Shown here one piece after another: positions 25,772 to 33,833 of a stretch of 64,000 bases of DNA. The notes beneath the pieces were generated by a model. It ran no database searches. It saw only the letters and a program-made list of their open reading frames with translations, and was not told the DNA's origin. The position numbers and the translations under genes are program-made. Each line of letters opens with the position of its first letter. Positions within the stretch are counted from its first letter, which is position 1. The DNA comes from Nocardia anocheti (GTDB taxonomy: Bacteria; Actinomycetota; Actinomycetes; Mycobacteriales; Mycobacteriaceae): the NCBI RefSeq assembly GCF_029675105.1, contig NZ_JAQQFV010000004.1:554757-618756 (forward strand). The letters run 5' to 3'.

Positions 25772-26800
25772 TCAGGCGATGGGCGGCAGGTGCACCACCT
25801 GGCCCGCGTAGGCCAGACCCGCGCCGAAGCCGAGCAGCAGGGCGGTGTCGCCGGGTCGGGCGGCGCCGGTGCGCAGCAGCTGTTCCATGGCCATCGGGAT
25901 GGAGGCGGCGCTGGTGTTGCCGGTCTCGACGATGTCGCGGGCGATGGCGACCGAGTCCGGCAGGTCCAGGGTGCGCACCAGGGCGTCGGTGATGCGGCTG
26001 TTGGCCTGGTGCGGGACGAACGCGTCCAGCGCGTCGGCCGCGACGCCCGCGTTGGCCAGCGCCTCCCGGCACGCCTTCTCCAGGAAGGTCACCGCCCAGC
26101 GGAAGACCTCGGTGCCGTTCATCCGGATGTACGGGCGCACGGCTTCGGCGCCCTTCTCGGCCACCTCGATGAAGTATTCGGCGAAGTCCTTGTCCTGCTT
26201 GATCGCCGAGGTGCGGCTGCCGTCGGAACCCCAGGCCACCGGGCCGATGCCCTCCTGCTCGGCCGGACCGACCACGACCGCGCCCGCGCCGTCGGCGAAG
26301 ATGAACGCGCAGGTGCGGTCGGCGGTGTCGAGCAGGTCCGAGAGGCGTTCCACGCCGATCACCAGAACGTGGCGGGCCTGGCCCGCGCGCACGAGGTTGG
26401 CGGCGTCGGCCAGGGCGTAGCAGAAGCCCGCGCAGCCCGCGGAGATGTCGTAGGCGGCGGTGTCGTGCATGCCGAGTTCGGTGGCGACCACGGCACCCGC
26501 CGAGGGGCCGAGCACCATCTGCGAGGACGTGGCCAGCACGACGGCGTCGATCTGCTCGGCCGCGATCCCGGCCGCGGTGAGCGCGTCGCGGGCGGCGGCC
26601 ACGCTCATACCGACGATGGTCTCGGTGTCGTCGGCCCAGTGCCGAGCCTCGATCCCGGAGCGGGTCTTGATCCACTCGTCGGAGGAATCGATGGCCTCGA
26701 CGATCTCGGCATTGGGCACGACCCGGCGCGGGCGGTAGACGCCGAGGCCGAGAATTCCCGTATGGGTGACCGGAACAGCGGTGGCGATGGGGGTGGGCAT
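25772..26800 (-). CDS. Beta-ketoacyl-ACP synthase III (FabH-like)
   Basis: A 342-residue thiolase-fold enzyme with the FabH triad: Cys123 in DISAGCAGFCYAL, His264 in FVPHQANSRI, and Asn295 in ETGNTSAASIPMA. FabH joins acetyl-CoA or another acyl-CoA primer to malonyl-ACP. ATG 26800 has GGAGAGG upstream. It is divergent from a TetR gene, with twin palindromes between. The gene stands alone, not in a fab operon, so it may supply primers for a specialised lipid rather than housekeeping synthesis. Confidence 0.93.
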   Translation of the reverse strand: MPTPIATAVPVTHTGILGLGVYRPRRVVPNAEIVEAIDSSDEWIKTRSGIEARHWADDTETIVGMSVAAARDALTAAGIAAEQIDAVVLATSSQMVLGPSAGAVVATELGMHDTAAYDISAGCAGFCYALADAANLVRAGQARHVLVIGVERLSDLLDTADRTCAFIFADGAGAVVVGPAEQEGIGPVAWGSDGSRTSAIKQDKDFAEYFIEVAEKGAEAVRPYIRMNGTEVFRWAVTFLEKACREALANAGVAADALDAFVPHQANSRITDALVRTLDLPDSVAIARDIVETGNTSAASIPMAMEQLLRTGAARPGDTALLLGFGAGLAYAGQVVHLPPIA

Positions 26801-26815
26801 GGCATCCTCTCCATA

Positions 26816-26831
26816 TGAACCGATCGGTTCA
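26816..26831. promoter_or_regulatory. Perfect 16-bp palindrome, operator 1 of the fabH/tetR region
   Basis: TGAACCGATCGGTTCA is a perfect palindrome lying 15 bases upstream of the FabH start codon. An identical copy is 34 bp away (centre to centre). It is the type of site expected for the divergent TetR. Confidence 0.8.
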
Positions 26832-26849
26832 CCTGGAATAGGTCTAACA

Positions 26850-26865
26850 TGAACCGATCGGTTCA
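26850..26865. promoter_or_regulatory. Perfect 16-bp palindrome, operator 2 of the fabH/tetR region
   Basis: Second identical copy of TGAACCGATCGGTTCA. It starts at the last base of a TAACAT hexamer (26845-26850) that may be the -10 of the tetR gene, so binding here would block that promoter. The tetR start is 23 bases downstream. Confidence 0.8.
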
Positions 26866-26888
26866 ATCAAGGGTTGGGAGGAGATCGG

Positions 26889-27470
26889 ATGGCCGCCGGA
26901 CCACGCGCCCGACTGATCGAACACACCATCAGCACTGTCCAGCAGCACGGCGTGCACGCGGCCGCGCTGAGCGAACTGCTCAAGCGCAGCAACACCTCAC
27001 GCAACTCGCTGTATCAGCACTTCCCTTCCGGCAAGGGCGAATTGGTGCAGACGGCGGCGCGCATCGTGTCGCGGCTGGTGTACTCGCACGTGAGCGCCAT
27101 GGCCGACGCGCTGCAGACCACGCCGTCGGTGCAGCAGTGGGTCACCGATCTGCTGGCCTTCTGGCGCGTGCCGCTCGAGGAGTCCGATTTCAGCGCGGGC
27201 TCGTTCATGATGGCGGCCGCGCTGGACGAACTGGACCCGGCCGTGCAGTCGGTGGCCGGTCAGGCCTTCGCCGAGTGGACCGCCCGCCTGGCCGACGGCA
27301 TCGTCGCCACCGGCATCGAACGCGCCACCGCCGTCTCCCTGGCCGGTTTCCTGCTCACCACCATCGAAGGCACCATCGTGCACAGCCGCGCCCTGAAGTC
27401 ACCCCACCCCTTCGACCAGGCCGTCACCCAGCTCACCATCCTGCTGAACCTGCACCTGTCCCAGCGCTGA
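26889..27470 (+). CDS. TetR-family regulator, divergent from fabH
   Basis: A 193-residue TetR protein. The HTH covers about residues 8-55, including ALSELLKRSNTSRNSLYQHF. The C-terminal part (GFLLTTIEGTIVHSRA) resembles the TetR_C domain of the YxaF/LmrA-type family. I chose ATG 26889, preceded by GGGAGGAG, over an upstream TTG that lies before that site. Probably represses itself and fabH through the twin palindromes. Not closely related to the two TetR paralogues near cyp51. Confidence 0.92.
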   Translation: MAAGPRARLIEHTISTVQQHGVHAAALSELLKRSNTSRNSLYQHFPSGKGELVQTAARIVSRLVYSHVSAMADALQTTPSVQQWVTDLLAFWRVPLEESDFSAGSFMMAAALDELDPAVQSVAGQAFAEWTARLADGIVATGIERATAVSLAGFLLTTIEGTIVHSRALKSPHPFDQAVTQLTILLNLHLSQR

Positions 27471-27535
27471 GTCAGCAACACCGCGGCCCGTGTCGTCCGA
27501 GTATCAGGGCGATGAGCGACTACCGGTCATCGGGC

Positions 27536-28444
27536 TCAGCCGGTCAGGTCCGCGCGGAGGATCTCGACGATGGTGTGGCGGGCGGCGGCGCCCTCCGGGG
27601 TGGGGGTCAGGGGGTAGACGTGGACGAGGCCCGCGCGCTCGTGATAGTCGACCTCGACGTCGGCGGCGCGGGCCTTGCCGATGAGCAGGCGAGTATCGGG
27701 GTTGAGGATGTCGTGGGTGCTGCTGAAGACGGTGAGCGGGCCGAGGCCGGTGAAATCGCCGAACAGCGGGCTCACCATCGGGTCCTTCATCGGTAGTTCG
27801 CCGCGCCAGTGTTCGCCGAAGACGAGCGCGCCCTCGCGGCCGAGCCAGGGGTCGTCGGGGAGCACGTCGTCGATGGCCGGGTTCTCCAGGGTGAGGTCGA
27901 CCGCGGGTGAGATCACCACGGTGCGTGGCACTTTTACTTGGACCGTGTCGCGCAGGTGCAGCGCGGTGGACAGGACGATTTGACCGCCCGCGGAATCGCC
28001 GACCAGGAAGGTGGGCCCGTAGCGCTCGGTGCTCGCGAGGAACAGCTCAGCGAACCACGGAATCACCTGGGCCGCGGTACCGGTGGGGATCAGCGGGTAG
28101 ATCGGGACGGTCACCGTGAGGTCCAGCTCGGCGGCCAGCCGCGCGGCCAGCCGCCAGTGCTGGGAGACGATCTCGCCGACCCAGCCGCCGCCGTGCGCGT
28201 ATATCAGCCCGCCGCGAGATCGCCCCGACAACGGGGTGAGGGTGAACACCGGCCTGCCCTGATCGACGGTCGAGGTGACGGTGACCCCGCGCAGTCGGGT
28301 GGGTGGCTGATAGGAGGCGGGCGCGGCGGCGCACCGCGCGATGTAGGCGTGGGCCGCCGCCACGTCGACGTACTTGCGGTTGCGGCGGGTGAGCCGCAGG
28401 AACGCGGGCAGCACGAACCGGCTCAGCACACTGACATCGGACAC
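27536..28444 (-). CDS. Alpha/beta hydrolase, hormone-sensitive-lipase family
   Basis: A 302-residue esterase/lipase. The oxyanion motif HGGGW is at residues 84-88, nucleophile Ser151 in GDSAGG, the acidic residue in STHDILNPD, and the histidine in AGLVHVYPL. All triad elements are present. No signal peptide is evident. Likely hydrolyses short to medium acyl esters inside the cell; the natural substrate is unknown. It is monocistronic, converging with the TetR gene. Confidence 0.9.
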   Translation of the reverse strand: MSDVSVLSRFVLPAFLRLTRRNRKYVDVAAAHAYIARCAAAPASYQPPTRLRGVTVTSTVDQGRPVFTLTPLSGRSRGGLIYAHGGGWVGEIVSQHWRLAARLAAELDLTVTVPIYPLIPTGTAAQVIPWFAELFLASTERYGPTFLVGDSAGGQIVLSTALHLRDTVQVKVPRTVVISPAVDLTLENPAIDDVLPDDPWLGREGALVFGEHWRGELPMKDPMVSPLFGDFTGLGPLTVFSSTHDILNPDTRLLIGKARAADVEVDYHERAGLVHVYPLTPTPEGAAARHTIVEILRADLTG

Positions 28445-28462
28445 CCTGGCGACGATACGGGC

Positions 28463-29005
28463 TCAGGCCAGCCGGTGTTCGGCGATCTCGCCGCGCAGGC
28501 TGGTGCCGTTGAGGTCCAGGTAGAGCACGCCCTCGGTGACCGAGAGGACCGCGGTGTTGCGGCGATCGACCAGCGCTGCGGCCGCGTCGACGAAGGCGCG
28601 CTCGACGCCGTAGAGCGGGATGTCCTCGGCGCGATGGATCTTCTTGCCCGCGTACTGCGCCAGCACCTTGGCCGGATCGCGGTGCGTGTAGACCGCCGCG
28701 CGACCAGCCAGCTTGCTGCCGCGATGCACCCGGTCGGCATCGGGCGCGCCGACCTCGATCCAGGCGGTGACGCGGCCGGTCAGATCGCGGATCTGCACGG
28801 CCGGTTCGTCGGTGGCCGAGATACCGCCCTCGCTGAACACGATGCCCTCCTCGTACTGCAGGCAGTAGGCGAGGATGCGGGTGACCATGTACTCGAGGGT
28901 CTCCGACGGGTGGCGGGCGACCCGCAGCTCGAGGTCCTCGTAGACGCCGCGGTCGACGTCGGCGAGTTGGACGGCGAAATGGTGCAGGGTTGCGCTGAGT
29001 GCCAT
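28463..29005 (-). CDS. yaeQ: YaeQ-family protein
   Basis: A 180-residue protein matching YaeQ in length and motifs: LADVDRGVYEDLELRVARHPSE near the N-terminus, DEPAVQIRDLTGRVTAWIEVG in the middle, and a C-terminal strand VLYLDLNGTSL. The family has a PD-(D/E)xK nuclease-like fold and an unsettled role. It is better known from proteobacteria. It starts upstream of, and in the same direction as, the hydrolase gene (19-base gap) and is divergent from a secreted protein gene. Confidence 0.9.
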   Translation of the reverse strand: MALSATLHHFAVQLADVDRGVYEDLELRVARHPSETLEYMVTRILAYCLQYEEGIVFSEGGISATDEPAVQIRDLTGRVTAWIEVGAPDADRVHRGSKLAGRAAVYTHRDPAKVLAQYAGKKIHRAEDIPLYGVERAFVDAAAALVDRRNTAVLSVTEGVLYLDLNGTSLRGEIAEHRLA

Positions 29006-29067
29006 AGGAGCTCCGAGCCTACCGGGCCCCGCTTGCGCGGACCGGTCCGGACCGCCAGCATCTCTGC

Positions 29068-29496
29068 ATGCGAATCACCCATGTTTCAGCCCTGGCCGCC
29101 GTGCTGGTCACCCTCGGCACGGCAAGCGCTGCGGCGCAAGCGAACCCGGCCGACACCCCCCGCCAGGCCATCGCCCGCAGCTACCTCGACGCGCTGGTCT
29201 CCCACGACGCCAGCGCCGTCCCCTTCGCCCCGGACGCGACCCGCGTCGAAGCCGGTTTCCAGACCGGCTACTCCGGCCCGCAGCTGGCCCACGACCTCGA
29301 ACACGGCCTGCAGTATCGCGTGATCCAGGGCATCCGTGACCTCACCATGTCCGAATCCGGCGACACCGTCAGCACCCGCTACCTGCTCGACACCGGGGTC
29401 GCGGGCGTGCGCCTGACCACCGTCGAGATCGTGGAGACCTTCGTCATCCCGGTCGACTCGATCCAGACCATCGAGGCCACCATCACCCCGGTCTAA
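29068..29496 (+). CDS. Secreted SnoaL-like (DUF8021-type) protein
   Basis: A 142-residue protein with a signal peptide (about residues 1-25, likely cleavage after AAAQA) and a small NTF2-like domain containing RQAIARSYLDALVSHDAS and a C-terminal strand region. The nearest family I can name is the DUF8021/SnoaL-like group. Function unknown; export is expected. Its stop overlaps the stop of the convergent MmcQ-like gene. Confidence 0.75.
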   Translation: MRITHVSALAAVLVTLGTASAAAQANPADTPRQAIARSYLDALVSHDASAVPFAPDATRVEAGFQTGYSGPQLAHDLEHGLQYRVIQGIRDLTMSESGDTVSTRYLLDTGVAGVRLTTVEIVETFVIPVDSIQTIEATITPV

Positions 29497-29849
29497 CCGC
29501 CCTCCTGGTCGGTGACCAGGGCGCGGGGCGCGGCTTGCCGCCAGGAGTCGGTGACGATGGCGGCGAGCTCGTCGCGGTCGTCGAGGGCGGCCAGCCGCAC
29601 CCGCACCCAGGCGTTGTTCGCCTCGTGCGCGGCGATCCAGAACTTGTCCGGCTCGGCCGCCACCAGCTCGTCGCGGTCGAGGATCGGACAGCGCACCGCC
29701 ATCGAGGTCTCCTCCTCGGGCAGGGTGAGGAACAGCCTGCCCGCGACCTTGAATATCGGCATGCCCCAGGCGAAATGCTCGCTGACCTCGGGCAGCGCGA
29801 GGGCTAGGGCGCGGACGTCGTCCCCGGTGGCGTTCATGCGCGCGATCAT
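29493..29849 (-). CDS. MmcQ/YjbR-family protein
   Basis: A 118-residue protein from ATG 29849 (114 residues from ATG 29837; the choice is uncertain). It carries the YjbR signature LALPEVSEHFAWGMPIFKVA and KFWIAAHEANNAWVRVRL. These proteins have a CyaY-like or DNA-binding-like fold and no agreed function. It lies 23 bases upstream of and in the opposite direction sense to no operon partner: the metal ABC permease ends just before it on the same strand. Confidence 0.85.
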   Translation of the reverse strand: MIARMNATGDDVRALALALPEVSEHFAWGMPIFKVAGRLFLTLPEEETSMAVRCPILDRDELVAAEPDKFWIAAHEANNAWVRVRLAALDDRDELAAIVTDSWRQAAPRALVTDQEGG

Positions 29850-29872
29850 CGCAGGACCGACCGACAGGCGGA

Positions 29873-30751
29873 CTAGACCGCGGCTTTCGCGGTCGCCGCG
29901 CGGGCGCGGGTGGCGGTGAGGCGGCGGCCGATGATGCCGTGGCGGGGGGCGAAGAGGTAGACGAGGGTGAAGGCGACGCCCTGGGTGACCACGACCATGC
30001 CACCGGCGGCGGTGTCGAGGTGGTAGCTGAGGTAGAGGCCGGTTACCGCGCAGAGGACCGAGATGGTCGGGGCGATGAGGAGCATGCGGGAGAAGCGGTC
30101 GGTGAGTAGGTAGGCGGTGGCGCCGGGGATGATGAGCATGGCGACCACCAGGACCACGCCGACGGCTTGCAGGGCGACCACGGAGGTCAGGGCCAGCAGC
30201 GCCAGCAGGGCGGTGCCCAGCACGCGCGGGTTCAGGCCGATGGCGTGGGCGTGGGTGGCGTCGAAGGCGTAGAGGGTGAAGTCGTGGCGTTTGAGGACCA
30301 GCGCGGTGAGGACGATGGCGGCCAGGATCATGATCTGGACCATCTCGCCCCGGCTCACGCCCAGCAGATTGCCGAAAACGATGTGGTTGAGGTCGGTTTG
30401 GCTCGGGGTCACCGAGACCAGGACCAGGCCGAAGGCGAACAGCGTGGTGAACACGATGCCGATGGCGGCGTCCTCTTTCACCCGGCTGGTGTCGCGCACG
30501 ACGCCGATCAGCGCGACGGCCAGGAAGCCGAAGACCACCGCCCCCACCGCGAACGGCCAGCCCACGATGTAGGCCAGCACCACCCCGGGCAGCACCGCGT
30601 GCGAGACGGCGTCGCCCATCAGCGACCAGCCGATCAGCACCAGCCAGCACGAGAGCACCGCGCAGACCAGCGCGGCGGTAACGGTGGTCGCCAGCGCGCG
30701 CACCATGAATTCGTAGCGCAGCGGTTCGATGAAGAATTCCTCGAGGCTCAT
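29873..30751 (-). CDS. Metal ABC transporter permease (MntB/ZnuB family)
   Basis: A 292-residue membrane protein of the ABC-3 family with about eight transmembrane segments. Motifs: WSLMGDAVSHAVLPGVVLAY, the SHAVLPG loop being diagnostic, and DATHAHAIGLNP. It is the third gene of a binding-protein, ATPase, permease operon and starts 10 bases after the ATPase stop. Imports Mn(II) or Zn(II). Confidence 0.94.
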   Translation of the reverse strand: MSLEEFFIEPLRYEFMVRALATTVTAALVCAVLSCWLVLIGWSLMGDAVSHAVLPGVVLAYIVGWPFAVGAVVFGFLAVALIGVVRDTSRVKEDAAIGIVFTTLFAFGLVLVSVTPSQTDLNHIVFGNLLGVSRGEMVQIMILAAIVLTALVLKRHDFTLYAFDATHAHAIGLNPRVLGTALLALLALTSVVALQAVGVVLVVAMLIIPGATAYLLTDRFSRMLLIAPTISVLCAVTGLYLSYHLDTAAGGMVVVTQGVAFTLVYLFAPRHGIIGRRLTATRARAATAKAAV

Positions 30752-30761
30752 CAGGTCTTCC

Positions 30762-31490
30762 TCACGCGTCCACATCGAGGCCGAAGGCCTTGGCCAGGTT
30801 CTCCGGGCGCAGCACCACATCCGGGTCGCCGTGTTCGAGCACCCGCCGGTTGAGCAGCACGGCCTCGTCGGCCAGGGCGGGCAGGGCGTGCAGGTCGTGG
30901 GTGGAGACCAGGATGGTCGCGCCGTCGGCGGCCAGCTCGCGCAGCAGCGCGGTGATGGTGGCCTCGGACCGCTTGTCGACGCCCGCGAACGGTTCGTCGA
31001 GCAGCAGGATGGTGGCCTCCTGCGCGATGCCGCGCGCCACGAACGCCCGCTTCTTCTGCCCGCCGGACAACTGGCCGATCTGGCGGTCGGCCAGCTCGGT
31101 GAGGTCGACGCGGGCCAGCGCCTCGGCGACGGCGGCGCGGTCGGCCCTGCTCGCGCGACGGGTGAAGCCCATCTTCCCGTAGCGGCCGGTCATGACGACA
31201 TCGCGCACCGAGAGCGGGAAACTCCAGTCGACGTCCTCGGATTGCGGGACGTAGCCGAGGGTGCCCGCCTTGCGGGCAGCGACGGGGGCGCGACCGTTGA
31301 TCAGCACCCGGCCGCGGTCGGGGGTGACCAGGCCCATGACGGTCTTGAACAACGTGGACTTGCCCGAGCCGTTCATCCCGATCAGCCCGCACACGCGGCC
31401 GGATTTCAGCGTCAGCTCGACATTGTCCAGGGCGAGCACGTCCCCGTAATGGACTGTCACGTCCTGGATCTCGACAACCGGTGCGGTCAC
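30762..31490 (-). CDS. Metal ABC transporter ATP-binding protein
   Basis: A 242-residue ABC ATPase. Walker A is GMNGSGKS, the Q-loop lies in YVPQSEDVDW, the signature is LSGGQKKR, and Walker B is ILLLDEPFAG with the switch His in STHDLHAL. The PQSEDVDWSFP segment is typical of manganese/zinc importers of the MntA/SitB group. Starts with GTG 31490, overlapping the binding-protein stop as GTGA. Confidence 0.95.
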   Translation of the reverse strand: MTAPVVEIQDVTVHYGDVLALDNVELTLKSGRVCGLIGMNGSGKSTLFKTVMGLVTPDRGRVLINGRAPVAARKAGTLGYVPQSEDVDWSFPLSVRDVVMTGRYGKMGFTRRASRADRAAVAEALARVDLTELADRQIGQLSGGQKKRAFVARGIAQEATILLLDEPFAGVDKRSEATITALLRELAADGATILVSTHDLHALPALADEAVLLNRRVLEHGDPDVVLRPENLAKAFGLDVDA

Positions 31491-32422
31491 TTGGGCACTC
31501 CGGACAGGGCGGTCGCGATGGTGGTCGCGTCGTGGCGGATGAGCTGCAGGTAGGTGGGGACCGGGCCGTCGGCCTCCGACAGCGAGTCGACGTACAGGGT
31601 GCCACCGAAGCGGGCGCCGGTGGCCTCGACGACACGCCGCATCGGCGCGTCGGACACCGTCGACTCGCAGAACACCGCGGGCACCCCGCGCTGGCGCACG
31701 AAGTCGATGGCCGAGCCGATCTGCTGCGGGGTGGCCTGCTGTTCGGCGTTGACCGGCCAGATGTACTTCTCGGTGAGACCGGCGTCGCGCGCGAGGTAGG
31801 AGAAGGCGCCCTCGCAGGTCACCAGGGCGCGATGGTCGGCGGGCAGGGTGTTCACCGTGGCGACCAGGTCGTCGCGGACGGCGCCGAGTTCGGCCTTGTA
31901 GGCGTCGCCGTTGGCGCGGTAGGCGGCGGCGTTGTCGGGGTCGAGGTCGGTGAAGGCGCGGACCATGTTGTCGACGTAGATCTGCGCGTTCACCGGCGAC
32001 ATCCACGCGTGCGGATTGGGCTTGCCGCGGTAGGCGTCCTCGCCGATGTCCATCGGGGTGACTCCCTCGCTGACCACCGCGTGCGGCACGTCCAGATCGG
32101 CGACGAACTGGGCGAACCAGGCCTCCAGGTTCAGGCCGTTGTCCAGGATCAGGTCGGCCTTGGCGGCCTTCTTGATATCCCCGGGGGTGGGTTCGTACCC
32201 GTGGATCTCGGCGCCCACCTTGGTGATCGACTCCACCCGCAGATGGTCTCCGGCGACATTGCGGGCCATGTCGGCCAGCACGGTGAAGGTGGTGAGGACG
32301 ACCTTCTTGCCGTCGTCCTCCGCCCTGACCCCACCACAGGCGGTGAGCGCGATCGCCACCGCACTCAGCACAACCGCCGCCAGCGCCCGGCGACCCGACG
32401 CACGATAAAACCCAACCCTCAT
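31487..32422 (-). CDS. Metal-binding lipoprotein of the Mn/Zn ABC importer
   Basis: A 311-residue cluster A-I solute-binding protein with lipobox LTAC (Cys29). Metal ligands are visible as His74 in GAEIHGYEPTP, His138 in NPHAWMSP, Glu in FCESTVSD, and a later Asp in LYVDSLS. The His-His-Glu-Asp set and the lack of a His-rich loop favour manganese over zinc. First gene of the operon; it has a near-consensus promoter just upstream. Confidence 0.93.
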   Translation of the reverse strand: MRVGFYRASGRRALAAVVLSAVAIALTACGGVRAEDDGKKVVLTTFTVLADMARNVAGDHLRVESITKVGAEIHGYEPTPGDIKKAAKADLILDNGLNLEAWFAQFVADLDVPHAVVSEGVTPMDIGEDAYRGKPNPHAWMSPVNAQIYVDNMVRAFTDLDPDNAAAYRANGDAYKAELGAVRDDLVATVNTLPADHRALVTCEGAFSYLARDAGLTEKYIWPVNAEQQATPQQIGSAIDFVRQRGVPAVFCESTVSDAPMRRVVEATGARFGGTLYVDSLSEADGPVPTYLQLIRHDATTIATALSGVPK

Positions 32423-32428
32423 TCCAGA

Positions 32429-32458
32429 ATTATATTGTTCGGGTCACCAAACTTTCAA
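32429..32458 (-). promoter_or_regulatory. Near-consensus promoter of the metal ABC operon, probably leaderless
   Basis: On the minus strand TTGAAA (32458-32453), an 18-base spacer and TATAAT (32434-32429) lie 6 bases before the ATG (32422). That spacing would put the transcript start on the start codon. The intervening TTTGGTGACCCGAA has partial dyad symmetry and could be a regulator site, but I cannot match it to a known MntR or IdeR box. Confidence 0.65.
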
Positions 32459-32489
32459 GTTCAAAGGCCGAAACAGGTCGGTGGACGGC

Positions 32490-32864
32490 TCAGGACGCCC
32501 AGGGCGGGGTGAAGGTCGAGCCATCGGGCAGTTCCGCGGCGAAGCCGGTCCGCACGGTGACGAGCAGGGTCGCGGCCACCGCGCCCGGATTGGCGAGCGC
32601 GATGGTCGAGCCCGCCGGGGCGACGACGGCGTCGCCGGGTTCCAGCCGCGCGGATTCGCCGTCGACGGTCAGCACCACCTCCCCCGACAACACCACGAAC
32701 GCCTCCTCGCCGAGGATGCGATGCGGTACGCCGGTCGAGTCGGGCGCGACTTCGGTCTGCCAGACGCAGAGTTCGGCGCTGCCGATGCCGGGCCGGATCA
32801 GCGAGGTGAAGCGGGCGTTGTGGACCTCGTGCACGGGGGCGTCGGTGGCGCGGACGACAGGCAT
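32490..32864 (-). CDS. Small cupin-domain protein
   Basis: A 124-residue single-domain cupin. Motif 1 resembles PHRILGEEAFVVLSGEV (His and Glu ligands, with one usual His missing); motif 2 is LEPGDAVVAPAGSTIALAN. ATG 32864 has GGAGAG upstream; an in-frame ATG 12 bases earlier is less likely. It is divergent from a MarR regulator, with a palindrome between, so it probably belongs to a MarR-controlled response to a small molecule. The substrate is unknown. Confidence 0.87.
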   Translation of the reverse strand: MPVVRATDAPVHEVHNARFTSLIRPGIGSAELCVWQTEVAPDSTGVPHRILGEEAFVVLSGEVVLTVDGESARLEPGDAVVAPAGSTIALANPGAVAATLLVTVRTGFAAELPDGSTFTPPWAS

Positions 32865-32900
32865 GAATCTCTCCATTCAGTCAAGCAACTTGCCTATATG

Positions 32901-32915
32901 GTCAACCTGGTTGAC
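32901..32915. promoter_or_regulatory. Inverted repeat between cupin and marR genes
   Basis: GTCAACCTGGTTGAC is a palindrome with 7-base arms and a single central base. It lies 37 bases from the cupin start and 28 bases from the marR start, next to a TACCAT hexamer (32916-32921). Typical MarR operator geometry; binding by the adjacent MarR is inferred. Confidence 0.75.
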
Positions 32916-32942
32916 TACCATGTCAAGTGCCACAATGACTTC

Positions 32943-33395
32943 GTGCCCACGAATCCGCCGCCCACCGGCGACCTTCCGCTGCTCTTGCTCGCCGCGGCGG
33001 CCGAGGTGAGTCGGGCGGTGCAGGACGGGGTCGCCGCCGCGGGCTTCCCCGACATCCGCCCCGCGCACGGTTTCGCCTTCGCGCGGATGGCGCCCGACGG
33101 GGCGACCGTGGGCGAGATCGCCGAGCACCTCGGCGTCACCAAGCAGGCGGCCAGTCAGCTGGTCGAGGATCTGGTCGGCAAGGGTTACGCCGACCGCAAT
33201 CCGCACCCCGCCGACGCGCGCGCCCGGCTGATCACCCTCACCGAGCGCGGGTGGGCCTGTACCCGTGCGGCCGACGCGGCCCTGGCCGAATTCACTCGCG
33301 GGTGGGGCGAAACGCTCGGCGCGGGCACGCTTGCGCAGGTCAGGCAGGCTCTCGCGCGCGTGGTGACTCCCGGCCGCGTACGCCCTCATTGGTGA
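32943..33395 (+). CDS. MarR-family regulator
   Basis: A 150-residue winged-helix protein. The recognition region is TVGEIAEHLGVTKQAASQLV, followed by the wing with NPHPADARARLITLTERG. I chose GTG 32943 because an in-frame ATG at 32898 lies before the operator and the likely promoter. It probably represses itself and the divergent cupin gene. The KQAASQ variant of the recognition helix is seen in MarR proteins of actinobacteria. Confidence 0.9.
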   Translation: MPTNPPPTGDLPLLLLAAAAEVSRAVQDGVAAAGFPDIRPAHGFAFARMAPDGATVGEIAEHLGVTKQAASQLVEDLVGKGYADRNPHPADARARLITLTERGWACTRAADAALAEFTRGWGETLGAGTLAQVRQALARVVTPGRVRPHW

Positions 33396-33602
33396 GGCGT
33401 AACTCTTTCACCGATCTTCGCGATGCCCAGGCGAATACCTGTTAATCGGAAGAACAGGATTTTCAAAAAGACCACCGTGGCGAGACGGTGCGCGGCATAC
33501 TCGGCATCGAGCGGTGACGCGCCACCGCGGCCACCCGGACCAGCCGTCCGGGGAGCGCTCTCGTCACACATCTCACCGTCTCTCGTGATCCCCGGAGGGT
33601 CC

Positions 33603-33833
33603 ATGTCCTCGCTCGCCACCGTCGACTCGGTCGACACCATCACCCGTCACAAGTACGAGCGGTTGCAGTACACCGGCTCGGCCGGTGTCGTCACCTCGCT
33701 CGAGGACGCGCGACTGGTCGCCCGCTGGCGGCTCGACCACCCCGGCTGGACCGGGGAGCACTGGGCCTTCGAGGCCGGAACGGCCAGCCCCGGACGGCTG
33801 CGCCCGATCAATGTGGCCGCGCGGCCGAACTGA
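33603..33833 (+). CDS. Small conserved-looking protein of unknown function
   Basis: A 76-residue protein with a strong GGAGG ribosome site. It includes TITRHKYERLQYTGSAGVVT and LVARWRLDHPGWTGEHWAFE, with many aromatic and charged residues and no signal or membrane segment. I do not recognise a family. Its TGA abuts the amidase stop exactly (TGATCA). The 200 bases before it contain no other gene. The start is well supported; the function is unknown. Confidence 0.65.
   Translation: MSSLATVDSVDTITRHKYERLQYTGSAGVVTSLEDARLVARWRLDHPGWTGEHWAFEAGTASPGRLRPINVAARPN

Noticed and set aside
27471..27535. Hairpin CGATGA...TCATCG between the tetR and hydrolase genes as a terminator
   Set aside because: The stem is only six base pairs with a long loop and no T-run, too weak in this GC-rich sequence to support a call.
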